Of a DNA stretch of 64,000 bases, positions 10,864-23,561 are shown in pieces. The position numbers were made by a program, and so were the translations under genes. Under the pieces are notes generated by a model. It was not told the DNA's origin, made no database searches, and saw nothing but the letters and a program-made list of their open reading frames with translations. The stretch's first letter is position 1. Each line of letters opens with the position of its first letter. The stretch comes from Porogramme epimiltina (taxonomy: Eukaryota; Basidiomycota; Agaricomycetes; Polyporales; Polyporaceae), in NCBI GenBank assembly GCA_900155495.1, contig FTLJ01000306.1:54083-118082 (forward strand). Reading direction: 5' to 3'.

Positions 10864-12672
10864 CTACCTCCTCTGACCATCGGTCTCCTGCCGATCCACG
10901 ACCATCCCACTCGTCTCCTTGCTCGCCCCGCCCCTAGAGCCCACATGGGCCTTCAGCCACGTCTTCCCCGCTTTCTTGATCAGCGCCTTCCGCGCGAACC
11001 CGCGCGCGTCGATGTACACGAGCGTCACGTTCCGCGCGGTGTGCGCCGCGAGCGCGGTCGAGCGCCCCGCCTCCGGCCCGTACTTGTGGCCGACGACCGC
11101 GGCGGCGCGCTCGCTGCCGACGTCGACCGCGCGGTGGATGGAGTCGTCGATGGTCGCGAGGACGAGGTTCGCGCTGAGCGCGAGCTTGTCGCGCGTCCGT
11201 AGGCGGCTGGGAGGCGGCGGCGGCACCTGCGGGGAAGACGTGACCGTAGAAGGAACAGAGCCGGGGACGGAAGCGGACTTGTCATTTGGTGGGAGCGGGG
11301 ATTTGCTCCGGGGAGGGAGAGGCGGTCCGGGCGTGGTGGCGGGGCTGCGGCGCGGGGGCAACGGAGGCCCTCCGCCGACGCTTGCTGGATACGGTGGTGG
11401 GGTGTCTGATTCTGGCGACTGGACGATCGGCCGGGGCGCGAGCGGAGGTGCCTGGGGAGTCGGCTGTGGAGCGCGGATAATGGGAGTGCTCTTTCCCTTG
11501 TCCTTTGCGCCAACGGCGCGTCCGATGATATTCTCTACGATTCCGACTGTCTTCTGACTGACTTTGACTGCCTGGCCGCTGATCGCGTAGGCGCGAGACA
11601 GAGTTTGCTGTGTGCGAGGATGTGAAAGCAACAAGAGGGCGCGAGGTGGAGGCGGAGGTGGAGTCCCGTCTTTAGGGGTTGGCGCGGGAGCGGAATGGTT
11701 AATGTAGTAGTTCGTTGCGTGGGTCAACCCTCCGAGGAGGAGCGACGTCGAAGATGAGATCGCATGACTAGGATGTAATCAGTACCTTTACACACATAAA
11801 TGCGAGCATCCCACACACCTGATCAGCGTCGCGGATTTCGTCATCCAGTCCTGGTCCTCCGGCGCGATCGCGCGCACAAATATCTCCCTAGCCTCGTCGA
11901 GCTCCGTACTCGGCTCCGCGTACGGCACGACACTCGTGCCCGCACCCGTGTATGCATCGTACACATCCTCCGGCAGCTCGAGCATCACAGGCGCAGGCTT
12001 ACCGTCCGCGCCCTTGGCCTGTGCCGCGAGCGCGGGGTCTTCCTGAATGCGCATCGGATTCGGTAGCTCCCCAACAACTTCCCCGCTCACCTCGTCCATG
12101 AGGACAAGCTTCCCGCGCAGCCCTTGCGGGGCGGGTTCACCTGTCCCCAGCGACGGCCCGTGCGGCTGGGCCTCAGTGGCAGTTGGAGCAGCTTCGGGCT
12201 CCTCGTGGTGCGCCGCGCCGCCCTCGACCTGCCAGTCGAACTCGGCGTACTGCGCGAGGATGTGGTCGAGCGCCTCGACGGTCTCCGCGCGGTGGGGGTC
12301 CGGGCGCGTCGGGAGCGGGACGAAGAGCTGGATCGCGGACGGCGAGGGCGCGCCGTCGGCGGGGGTCTTGGGCGCGTCTGGGTCCGCGCCGTGGAAGAGG
12401 TACGTGCGCGTGCCGTCGCGCCCGATGCGGCACGATATCGGCCGCGCGGGGTCGAGCGGGAGCTCGAGCGCGCCGAGGCGGAGGACGAGGATGAGCGAGC
12501 AGTCCGTGGGGGAGAGCGAGGCCGCGAGCGGCGCGGCGGGGTCGTCCTTGGGGGTGTCGGGCGCGAGGGTAACGCACTCGAGCGCAAGGGTGCCGGACTC
12601 GCTCGCACCGCTTGCGGAGAGGACTACGTCGGGGATGTGGAGCAGCACGAAGGCCTCTGGGTGAGTGGCCAT
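10864..12672 (-). CDS. Senescence-domain (spartin-like) protein
   Basis: The C-terminal half matches the senescence/spartin domain, found in plant senescence-associated proteins and in spartin, which binds lipid droplets and mitochondria. Two exons, 12672-11819 and 11767-10864, give about 585 residues. The first exon holds an uncharacterised N-terminal region with EEPEAAPT-type acidic linkers. The second holds the domain in two blocks, LLGGLTHATNYYINH through SGQAVKVSQKTVGIVENIIG and RTRDKLALSANLVLATIDD through ARNVTLVYIDARGFARKALI, split by a proline-rich linker. The start MATHPEAF was preferred over an upstream in-frame ATG because it precedes the first conserved-looking segment. A broken, 5'-truncated copy lies at 40.2-41.2 kb. 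Confidence 0.82.
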
Positions 12673-13574
12673 TGCTCGATGGGTGTCGATGGGGGTGGGG
12701 GAGTGGAAGGAAGGTTGAGCGTTGGGTGCTGTGCGCACCGTCGTCGCATGACATATGTAGTCCCGGAGCCAAGCCCCACTCCAGAGTTTGCGCTATCTAT
12801 GCTCCTTCATCGTCATGGCGCTACGGGCCGCGGCTGGTTCTGGAACTTGGCGTGTTGTAGGGCATCGATGTGTGCGACGGCGGCGAGTCTGGAAGGACAG
12901 GGGGTAGCACGAAGACAACTTGCAAATGCGTGCCATTGGCATGCGCCATGACCCAACACTACGGATCTCCTCCATTACATGTCATAATCATCTAGTCTAC
13001 AAGTCTCATCAAATTCGGCATTCTCATGTTCCTTGGTTCTGTCAAAGCCCTCGGAACATGCGGATAAGCTAATAGGGTTTTCATCCACTCTTATCCGCCC
13101 CGAACTCATACCGTTGTAGAGGCTTGTTTGTGATAGTCTTCTCAGCTAGCATGACCCTCGGATTTCAATGATTTTCTAGCTCACGGGTATTAAATCCCCC
13201 CACGTACCCAATTCCTAACGGTATGGACTACACAACACTGAACTAAGAACAGACGGGAGACGAAGGCAAAGAAGCCCCAAGGGCACGCGACGCGGTGAGC
13301 GGCGGCTCCACCCACCAGCGCGCAGGAACCCAGCGCAAAGGAGAACTAGGAGGTAGTGGGAGAGCGGCAGATATTCTGAAATAGTAGGCGGGCCGGAAGA
13401 GGGGAGGGGAGGGAGGAACGCGCGCGAAGTGTGTATTTAGAGTGAGTTCACGGTAGATGGGTGAAGAGAAAAAGATATATCTTCGTGACAGGCGTGCAAA
13501 GGGACGATGAACGTAAACCGGTCATGAGGTACGGACGTCTGGAGGCAGACGGGAACAGCAGGTCGTCCAGGTCA
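12673..13574. other. Intergenic region between spartin-like and Cdc42 genes
   Basis: Both flanking genes are on the minus strand, so this holds the spartin-like promoter and the Cdc42 3' UTR. No further coding exon or RNA gene is recognisable. The right part (about 13250-13450) is purine-rich. Confidence 0.4.
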
Positions 13575-14406
<832 letters not shown>

Positions 14407-15718
14407 GTCTCTCCGGGAGGTCTATCTGGAAGTAGCGGGGTGGCTGGATGGAGAACGCAGCATCAGCAGGCGTGCACTTTATAGACCGCGCCAGCACTCC
14501 GGCGCCCAAGGCCACAGAAAACGGCCACCGAGCGGCCTCGTCAAGGGGACGTTCATATCGGGCTGCAGGAGACATAAGCTTTCCACCCGCCGGCCACGGC
14601 CTCCGTTGTGCCTCCGTCTGCATTCAAACAAGGGCCACCGTGTCCTGCCTGCTTACGATCCTCCAAGTAGCATGAACTTGAACTTGAACGCGCAGCACCC
14701 ACGCGTCAAACTTTGACGTGGACATTCTCTGATACGACCCCGGATCCACGCGCACAGAATGAAGGCTCACCTTGGTTGTACAGGCAGAAGGAGGCGAAGA
14801 GACACGGCTTGCGGGTCGGGCGATGGTCTGATATGTATCGCGCGAGAAGGACGGTGCGAAGCCGGGTCTGGCTGGCAGCGACGAAGAAGAAGGGCGGGCG
14901 CGCAAGCAGACTGCTAGACGGGCGGGGCGATGGGAGGGTGGGTGAGAACAGCGGCGACGGCGGAACGGACGGGAGGGAGGGCGGGTGGTAGCGGACAGTC
15001 GGAGGGCCCTCGACGAGTTGGACTTGACGACCGCTTCACAGCTTTTCTAGAACGCCTGCCCTAAACCCCCTGATGATACGCCACACCCGTCTCACCCATT
15101 ACAACTCCACTCTTATCCGGATTACAAGCCCCCTTCACCACACTATTGACACGTTTGACAGCCTTCTACGGCCCTTTTACCGCTATTAACCCCGAGTAAA
15201 CACGGGCACGGATGCCCCTATATCAGACTTCCATCTGTCCGATAAGCCGCCCACGACTACAACACTTGGCCCGACACTCGCCCCCACACTCGGCTCCACA
15301 TATGATGAGCACAGTGGCCTGGCATAAACGGCCACCAGCGCTCCATCACGCCCTCGAGTCTTCCTCGTGCTTGGCCCCCACCTGCCTGAACTGCGCCCCT
15401 CCCACGACCTTTCCGCGTGGCTCGCCCGTAACGCCTGCCTAGAAGCAACTTAGAAGCGATCGAAGCTCCATGATGTTCTACTAATCTGTCAGAGAACCAG
15501 CAATAACGCCCATGGGTAACCAAGCCTCCCCGACGACCAGCCTCAAGCCTATGCATGTTCATGAAGGAATACAAGGACCGGATCCTCCACGCCGTTCAAT
15601 GGCGGTACTTGTATCCTAAATGCATGTCCTACAGGAGGTCTGCCATGAATGAGTCTAGACAAATACAACGACAGGGCAGTAAAATTGTGGCGAGTAACAA
15701 AGGCAAAAACAGAGCTCA
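14407..15718. other. Upstream region of Cdc42; no gene seen
   Basis: This 1.3-kb stretch carries the Cdc42 5' region. Reading frames inside it are short and unlike known proteins. Nothing else is supported. Confidence 0.4.
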
Positions 15719-15797
15719 GGCGCTACCAGGGCTCGAACCTGGGTTTTGGGAACATCCTTATCAGAATCCCAAGTGATAACCACTACACTATAGCGCC
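15719..15797 (-). tRNA. tRNA-Gln (CUG anticodon) with a short intron
   Basis: On the minus strand the acceptor GGCGCTA pairs with TAGCGCC. The D-arm region TAGTGTAGTGGTTATCAC is the fungal tRNA-Gln type. The T-arm is CCAGG-TTCGAGC-CCTGG. The anticodon arm, TGGGA paired with TCCCA, holds TTCTGA plus about 8 extra bases, so I read anticodon CTG with a 7-9 nt intron just 3' of it. Total length 79 nt agrees with a 71-72 nt tRNA plus intron. Confidence 0.88.
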
Positions 15798-17210
15798 ATA
15801 AAATTGAAAGCCCGTCACATCACTGGAAGGAGGATGAGGCAACCCTCACTTGAGATGTTTGACTTCAACCTTTGCGATTGATCGGAAGAAACGAGTCGCT
15901 CGCCGACACGACATGTGAGCATGGAGTTACCGTTTCGCCCTCAAAAGGAGATTAATGGCGTGCCCCTGCCTTGTGTTGTGCGAGCACACTGCGGTGCCGT
16001 TACATGCTTTCTAGGCTTAGCCTTCTCGCCGCCGCCACTCCCTGCAACTCAACTCCGTGATGCTGCCACACCCTCAAAACACACCTACTCCTCAGCGCAA
16101 CGCTCACGCGCCGCCGCCCCGCCCAAACGTGGCTGAGAGCGTGCACACCGCTCAAGTGGAGCTGTTGCGCTCACGACGCTGCCACGCACTCCAGTCTCGT
16201 GGGTCCTCAGGAGTCTCAGCCTCAGCCTTCTATGATCTCGGCGATGCGCCACCGCAGCGCGCATCGTGCAGATCCGCTGTGCCCGGTGGTGGAGCCCGTC
16301 TCGACCGCACCGTGCGCCGTGCGGTGGGCGCGGCACCCGCTCAACGAGGTGCTGTCGCGTGTGCGCGCCGGGTTGACACCCCTAGGGTCGGGCGGCGGTG
16401 GACGAGGCGCGGGTGCGCGGGCACTTGAGAGCGTCGGGCGGAAAGCGCGCCCGGTGGTCGCGTACGCCAACCCCCGAGAACATCAGCCCCAGCGCACCGG
16501 CCCGCGAGGTTATCCGACGTCCTCCACGGCGGTGTGTCGTCTTTGTCGGTGTTGTCGCGTATGTACGGGCCCCATTCAGTCCCGCACCGGGCTGTCCAAT
16601 AGTGTGCCACACCCACATGACCTTCCTCAGTTGCGGACCATCAAAACTGGGTGTCACGCTCACCTGAGTTGGTATGCAAGATGGTTTAGCGGATGCCGGC
16701 ATGGACCATAGTAAAGCATGAACCATAGGCCGTACGGGTAAGGACATGGCTGGGAGACGAGCGGGCAGTACGCGGCACACGACGTCGGGGGGGTAAACAA
16801 GATAGATCAACATCGTCCGTGCTCAACAAACGCCTAAAAGTCTATGGGGGCTGAATGGGAAGCGATAACGAGGATACTATTTACAAAGCGGACGACAGCA
16901 GGGTGAAGTGGGGGGGCGGACGTACACAGCGATCGGCCGACTCGGTAGCAAAAAGTCCGCTGGCGCTGCCCACAAAGTCCGAGCAATCCTGTCCGTCGTC
17001 CGAATACATCGTCGTACTGGGTCGTCTCGTCTCGGAAGCACTCTTCGAACGGCTACAGATCGTGGGGCGCGGGAGCAGCATAGGGGGGGAACACAGTCTC
17101 TGGCGCAGGGGGCAAGTTTGAGCACCGTCGCATCGGGGAGTGCCGACGGGGGGATGCGCTCACCTAACGGATACACATACATGTGGCGAGATAGTGATGC
17201 ACTGCCGTGT
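15798..17210. other. Intergenic region; no gene seen
   Basis: This stretch between tRNA-Gln and the small secreted peptide is GC-rich with overlapping short frames on both strands. None shows a recognisable domain, signal peptide or consistent splicing. Confidence 0.4.
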
Positions 17211-17482
17211 CTAGTTCATGGTCGGCATCGCGGCGCGGTACACCCTAGACCACAACGGCGTCAGGAACCCGCGTCGGGGGTTGTGCGCACGAAAGGGAAG
17301 GGGGAGGCTTACTTGGAGGGCCCGTAGTGCTGGTCATCCCGCTTCTTGGCCTGCACGCCGCGGCGCGCGTTGTACTGCTTGAGCGACTTCTTCGCGAGGG
17401 CCGCGTCGGGGACGGGGGAGGCGGCGGCGAAGAGCGCGAAGGCCATGAGGGTGATGAAGAAGAGGGCGAGGCGGGCCTGCAT
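17211..17482 (-). CDS. Small secreted peptide with dibasic sites
   Basis: The minus-strand frame opens MQARLALFFITLMAFALFAA, a clear signal peptide, with probable cleavage near AAA-SP. The mature part is short and basic, with KK, RR and KKR sites that resemble Kex2-type processing, ending DDQHYGPSK. Read straight through, the stop is at 17309-17311 (57 residues). The same bases make a good donor (AA|GTAAGC). Splicing 17312-17245 (68 nt) would join in phase to VYRAAMPTMN and a stop at 17211, giving 67 residues. Which form is made cannot be told from sequence. The family is unknown to me; a secreted effector or peptide-precursor role is a guess. Confidence 0.55.
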
Positions 17483-18769
17483 GGTGGCGGACGAAGTGGG
17501 GATCGTGAGCGGGGAAAAGTGGAAGACGAAAAGGCCGGGGAGAAGAAAGGCGGCGACGGTGAACAAGTGGCGTGCACCGAACGTGGCTTCCGAGGCACGG
17601 AGGAACGAGGGTTATATACCGAGGGAGGGCCTATCGCATCTCGGCAGCTTCGCGGAAGCGCGCGCGCAGCTGGGAGCGATGACGCGCTGTGTCTCGTCGG
17701 CGCGACAAACGGGGGTGGTCGAGCGCAGCGCGGCCGGTGATTTGACGGGACCAAGGGATTTTGCGTGGCGTCGACGAGGTTTCAGAACTTTCACGCACCG
17801 GATTTGTGGGTTCGATGGCGCCGGGCGCGCGGGCGTCAGCGAGGAAGCCCGCCTCGCGAGGTTTTGCCCTGTTCTGCCATCAATCGTGAGTGAGATAAGA
17901 AGTGCGCGCGGCGGGCAGGGCCTCGGAGGGCACCCCGCGAGAGGCCGCGCGAGCCCGCGCTCGTCGGTATCGCCTCGTTCTAGGGCTCGGATCCGTGCTC
18001 CATCGGCGTCCATGACTCTTGCGACGTGCCCGGACAGCACCCTATGGCGACGGAGAAGGCCCAAGTGGCGAGACAATCGCTCGTGTCAATGCTAATGGGC
18101 ATACATCGGGGGCGCACTACTATCACTTCGCAGGCCTGTGGCTTCGCAGCCATCCGAACCGGGTCGATCGGATACCAAGACGATGGACGTCGGCGGCTGT
18201 GTGTCTGCCAATCTATCGCCCGCGAGTTGCGAGTACCAGCGGGGATGAGTGACCGGGTGCACTGAGCGCGGGTGCACGCACGATGCCATCCCAACGCCTT
18301 TCTGCGTCATTTCGCCGCCTTTCTGAGTCCACTTCTCTCGGCAGGCCGGTTCAAGACCACCTTCTCCCACTCCGCGCGATTCTTGGAAGGCCGTTTACGC
18401 GGCCACAGATCTGAGACCCTCCCCATGTGTCCCGCCCGAAAGTGGCACTTGTTCCTCCCATCCACGTTCTACTCTCCAACACTCCAAAGCCGCATGACGA
18501 AGCGTTGAGCGAAGACGAGCGTTGTCTGCCGAATACAGGCTATCTGCGAGCGGGTATATGAGACAGATTGCTGCGAAGTCAGGATGGCGGTGGAGTGCAG
18601 GGCGCGGCCCAGGTGCGGGCGACAACAGGCGACAACGAATATTCGCTCGGAGCGCCCGTCAGGTTCGGTGACGTGTGTGTCACGTTACTTGTGTCACAGT
18701 CACGGCTTCCTTCTGGCCCGCCGAGTCCGAGCTCGCCGTCCTCAACGTCCTTGACCGCTCGCCACCACC
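17483..18769. other. Divergent upstream region; no other gene seen
   Basis: This 1.3-kb stretch separates the divergent small secreted peptide and SF3B4 genes. A TATATA string near 17614 lies about 130 bp upstream of the peptide start on its own strand and may be its TATA element. Nothing else is recognisable. Confidence 0.4.
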
Positions 18770-20116
18770 ATGTCACGACCCCAAGATGACCGCAATCAAG
18801 AGGCTACGGTCTATCTGGTGCGCTCAAACACCCCTGACTGCTCGGTTGAACGAGCCTCGTGCTGATTCCTACCCAGGGCAACCTCGACGAGCGGTGTACG
18901 GATGCGCTTGTATGGGAGTTGATGCTACAGGCAGGGCCGGTCGGTGAGCACCTTGTTCGCCTCGTTATGGGATAGCTTACGGACTATTATAAATGCGCAG
19001 TCAATGTGCATCTCCCGAAGGACCGTATATCTATGGCGCACCAAGGTTATGGCTTCTGTGAGTTCTTGACAGAGGAGGATGCAGAGTATGCCTGCAAGAT
19101 TATGAACCAGATCAAATTATGGGGGAAACCCATCAGGGTTAACAAGGTTCGTTCTTTCCGTTCGCTGTCGGTGGAAGACCCCTCAAGCCGCTCTCGCCTC
19201 CTGCACCCGTCTGTTCTGCCGGCCCTCATCTGACCTCTTCACCGGCACGTCTAGGCATCATCAGACAAAAAGCAACTTGATGTAGGCGCAAACCTTTTCA
19301 TCGGTAACCTCGACGAGAATGTGGACGAGAGGCTGCTTTACGACACCTTCAGCGCGTTTGGCATGATGGCTACCACAGCCAAGGTACGTCGTATGTCCGC
19401 TCTCCACATGCACCCCAATTTCCCCTTCCCTCGCTTCCCCGCCTCAATTCCTCGAAGTGTCTGTCTCCCTGTCACTACTGTCGCTCATGCTCCCTGGCTA
19501 GATCGCGCGCGACCCCCAATCCGGCAAGTCAAAAGGCTATGGCTTCGTCTCTTACACAGACTTCGAGTCATCGGACGCAGCCATCGAGTCCATGAACGGC
19601 CAGTTCCTCATGAACAAGGCCATCACCGTTCAGTACGCGTTTAAGAAGGACGGCAAGGGCGAGCGGCACGGCACCCCCGCAGAACGGCTCCTCGCAGCGC
19701 AGGCAAGGAAGAACAACGCGCTCCCCGTCGCCGCCCGCCCGCCACCAGCTCCAATGGGGGCCTTCGGTGCGCGCCCGCCAATGCCAGGGTTCCAAGGCCC
19801 GTACCAGGGCCAGTTCGCGGGCGCGCTCGCCGCCGCGCCCCCACCGCCCGCTGGATTCACCCCCCAGCAGACCATCGTCCCGCAGGGCATGCCACAAGGT
19901 ATGCCTGGGATGCCGCCACCAATGCAGGGTATGCCTCCACCACAGGGGATGCCCATGGGCGTACCCCCGCCCCCACCGGGCGTGCCTATGTACAACCCTC
20001 AGGCCGGTTTCGTCCCTCCCCCTCCCCCGCCTGGTTACATGCCTCAGGGCATGCCAGGCATGATGCCTCCTATGATGCCCCCTCCGCCCCCACAGTACAT
20101 GCCCCAGCAGATGTAA
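18770..20116 (+). CDS. SF3B4: Splicing factor 3b subunit 4 (SF3B4/SAP49)
   Basis: SF3B4 is a two-RRM protein of the U2 snRNP SF3b complex that contacts pre-mRNA near the branch site. Exons 18770-18817, 18877-18943, 19001-19146, 19255-19383 and 19502-20116 give 334 residues. RRM1 (about 12-90) begins ATVYLGNLDE and includes [19 protein letters not shown]2 (about 100-180) has [13 protein letters not shown] and [17 protein letters not shown]. The C-terminus is a long low-complexity tail rich in Pro, Met and Gly (repeats like [10 protein letters not shown]), as in metazoan SF3B4. The ATG sits in a good context (CACCATG). CWC22, another splicing factor, lies 7 kb away. Confidence 0.95.
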
Positions 20117-21380
20117 AACGCACTCCACCCCGGCGGCCCGCCCGCCGCCGCCGCCGCACCGGTCGTGTCCAGGACAGCTGCACGCATATGGCCCGGCGGG
20201 GGTGTAGTGCGCCCTCGGATGACGTATTGTTGTACTTTGCCTTCGCGCCCGCCGCCGCCCGCAATGATAGCCCTTTCCACCCGCATCCAGCCCCCCCCCT
20301 CTCCTCCTCCTCTCCGCCGGCCCTCCTCCGAGCGCGACGGCGCGCGCTGGAGGGCGCGAAGAGAAGCCGCGCTGCGCCAATATCGCCCGGTGGGACAAGC
20401 TCAGACGCAGCCGCACCCGGCGCGAAGCCCGCGCACGCTTCCGCGGCGGCAGACCGGTCCCCTTTCTTCGTCCGCCGCGCCCCTGGCACATGCGCGGGCG
20501 GCCGCGCGCAGGCGCCGGGAAGCCGCAGGCCGCCTCGCCTTCTCCCTCCCAACTCCCAACTCTCCACTCTCCCCGTCCGAGAATGGGCAGCGTGCTGCCG
20601 TCCGTCGCGGCGTCGAGGGCGCGATCCGCCGCGGAGGGGCGGAAGGGGGTGCGGCGGCGCGGCGCGGATTGGCTGGGGATAATGCTAGAGTTTCGACGCG
20701 CGGGCGATCCGTGCGCCGCGCGTGCTGCGTCGTGTCGTAAGCGTACCCAGCGCGCGGGCGTGCGGGAGCTGTGCGCGCCGCCTGTGTTCGGTGCGTCGCG
20801 CGCGCGCGTGACGTCGAATGGGGCGAGGGCGCTGCGTGGTGGCCCGAGGAGCACGCCCGGTGCGCGTGCGCCGTGTACGTACGCGGCGGTCCGGCCGCGG
20901 CGGGCCCAGTGGGACGCGGCGGCGGCAGCGCGGGCGGTGGGCGGGCGGTCGGGACGCTGCTCGGTCTCTCAAGTTCCTCGGTCGGTTTGTTCGGGACGCC
21001 GTGCGCTGCGTGGGCTACGTCACCAGGGCCCAGGAAGTCGACGTTGGAGGCTCCGTCCCTGAGGCTGCGCGCTGGGTGCCCCGCCCAATTATAGAGGGCG
21101 CCCTACCAACCGCTCGAAGCGAACCTTGTATATATTGGGAGCATTCGATGTATATGCATAGTACACTGGACACGTTGCGGTGCATCATCTGGCGTGCGCA
21201 GACCGCGCCCGTCGTGGAGCTGGGCCTCGGCGCCGCCGACGCACCACCAGAGTTTCCCCTCTCCCGAGCAAGCATCGAGCGACCACTGAAGCACTGACGC
21301 CGCCCCCCGCGCCCCGAACCCGCGCCCGCCCCTCTTCGCACGCGCTCCAGCAACGACGCCCAGCTCCAAGTCAGCGGCAG
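20117..21380. other. Convergent intergenic region; no gene seen
   Basis: SF3B4 and the AhpD-like gene converge across this 1.26 kb. It is extremely GC-rich and CpG-rich. Long open frames on both strands reflect composition and have no recognisable protein features. Confidence 0.4.
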
Positions 21381-23561
21381 TTACTCCAGCAGGTCTGGCA
21401 CCGGCGTGCGCCACACGACCCCCGCGCGCTTCGCGACCTGCACGGCGATGGCGCGGACGGCGCGGACCTCCCAATGGGGCGCGCCGAGCGCACGCGCGTT
21501 CTTGAGGTGCCAGGCGACCTGGCGCGGCGCGTCGGTGGCGATGAGCGCGGCGAGCTGAACGTAGACGAGCTCGCGCGGGATGCAGAGCTCGGACGTCCCG
21601 CCGTACGTCATGCCGTACCCGACCGTCGTACAGAACCAGCCTGAGAGGCGCGGCCGGGGTGTCGGGGCATCGGGATGTCGGGGCGACGGGGCGACGACGA
21701 GTAAGGGGTGATGATGAATGGGAAGGGGGGAGGGGCGAGATATGGAGGGGGGTTCAGGGATCAAGAATTGGGAAGCGGGGGTTGGGTGATGCGAGGGAAT
21801 CCGAGGAGACCAGGAGCATGTGGGTGCGGGGCCGCGCGGGTGCAAGGTGGGTTGCGAGCGATAAGTGCAGGGCGGGATCAAGAGGCCGGGGTGGTAGGGA
21901 GCCGCACACATTCAACGGTAGTAGGGACCAGGGGAGGACAATCAGGGCCCACCGTCCGGGCGATAGGCAATGGGCGACGGGGAGCATGGGGAGGGCAGGT
22001 TGGAGGCGGAGGCGGTGTGCGCGTCCGAGAGCATCCATTGAGTCGAGGAAGGGGAAGACAGCGGTGAGAAGGAACGGTCAGTACCATGCGTGCACGCCAA
22101 GGCCGTGCGGCCGAGGAGAGGGGAATAGAACGCGGCGGACCTAGGTCGGGGTAGGCGTCGTTGAGCATCTTCTGGACGCCGTCGGCGCTGTCGCGGTACA
22201 CGGCGCGGAAGACCTCTTCGCCGCGCTTGTCCCATTCGGCGGGCGGCTTCGCGGTATCTCTACCATCACGAACAGTCAGCGGACAGCAGTCGACGGCCGG
22301 CGGGCAGCACGGCAGCGCGCGTGAGGGCGAACGTGCGCAGGGGAGACAACAGGCGCGGCGTTTCGACGCGCATCGGAAACAGAGAGGGGAGACTCACCGC
22401 AGGGGCCGCTGCTCGCGCAGGTATTCCGGCATCGCTTCGTGGAGTGCGACGAGACTGTTAATGGACTGCGGCGGGGATTGTGTCGTCAGCAGGGAAATAT
22501 TCGGTGCAACGAGCGCAAAGAGGGCCAAATGTGCCCTGAAGTTAAACCGCGGGTTCCTGTGGCGCTACGGTAAGGGGTTCTGCGGGGAACTCCAGGCCGC
22601 AGCGCCGACGCACTACGCCCCCGTATAACCATAGCGGAGGAAGCATGGAGCAGCACCATTGGTTATTCACTACAAGATCGTAAGCGGGCCGTCAACACGT
22701 CACCTGTTGCAGGGGAGAGACGGCGGTCGCCATCTCCAGCCCTGTCAACTATCCATGTCCATTCAGCTACTAAACACAGACAGACTGACGCAGCACCTCT
22801 TGGGATTATCATGTTCTGCGGGATGCCATATGCACTAGATAGTGTCATTCCAAGGATCAGGATCCGGAACGTATAGCTAGCTGCAATTGGGATGAATGCG
22901 ATGTCCGGCGATCGCCTCGTAATCCCCACGAGGGATCAGGATGGGACTAGGAGGTCGCCACTTTTGGGAAGGCAGGTGGTGCGAAAGCTTTAGAAGCGAT
23001 GCACTAGTCACTTCCTCGCTATTCCTGTAGCCCCTAAGAACGTTAACCACAGCTAGAGCTGTCAAGCAGTCTTTCACCCTCGGGTTATAGGTTGAGAGGC
23101 TGCTCGACGCGCATATTTGTAGCATACACACGCTTGTCCAATGTCTTGTCCAAAGGAAGTGTGACAGAATCCATCGAACAGACTCATCGAGGCACCCACA
23201 ACGGACGAAAAGATCTGGATATTGGTCATGACGACAGTGAGGTACTCACCCGAGGCATACCACAAAGCAGGCCCGATTGAAGCACTGCTTCTCGTACCTT
23301 GCGGGCTATGGAGAGCTGATGCTCGCGAATCTCGTCCTCAGGAAGGCCGAACCTCAGTCGTAGAACTTGCGAGATTTCTTCCACTGCGTACTTGAACACC
23401 TCTGGGACCGCTTCCGGAACGTTCGCCGAGCTGAATGCTACGGCCACGATGAAGATCCACAGGGAGGGCGACGACCTCTCGCTGGATTCTAATGCATCAT
23501 CCGGGTAAGGGAGGAGTGCCTTCAAGCTAGCAAGAAAGTCGGGATCAGCTATATCAGCCAT
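21381..23561 (-). CDS. AhpD-like / carboxymuconolactone decarboxylase-family protein
   Basis: Four exons (23561-23250, 22465-22398, 22259-22141, 21640-21381) give about 252 residues. The N-terminal part ends HQLSIARKVREAVLQSGLL, the middle carries SINSLVALHEAMPEYLRE, and the last exon has PRELVYVQLAALIATDAPRQ and HLKNARALGAPHWEVRA. Together these match fungal AhpD-like proteins with the CMD fold. The canonical CxxC pair of AhpD is not obvious, so peroxidase activity should not be assumed. Introns 1 and 3 are about 784 and 500 nt, roughly ten times the local norm, and intron 3 has a weak GTCCGC donor. The joins are in phase and restore continuous family homology. Confidence 0.72.

Larger units (their letters stand above)
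6575..11830 (+). repeat. Left arm (A) of a ~5 kb inverted segmental duplication
   Basis: Gene order F-box(-), divergent promoter, VEPERP(+), spartin exon 2(-) is repeated in reverse orientation at 40215-45325. Homology includes intergenic DNA: the F-box 3' flank, the bidirectional promoter with its TATA box, and the spartin intron with the last bases of its exon 1. Coordinates are by eye to within tens of bases. The spartin-like gene runs intact past this arm, so this copy is probably ancestral. Confidence 0.85.

Noticed and set aside
11025..12951. Long Arg/Ser/Ala-rich frames on both strands over the spartin-like gene
   Set aside because: They arise from GC-rich codons read in the wrong frame; the spliced minus-strand model has domain support.
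19568..20854. 428-residue minus-strand frame over SF3B4
   Set aside because: It is antisense to the proline-rich SF3B4 tail and CpG-rich DNA, with no coherent domain.
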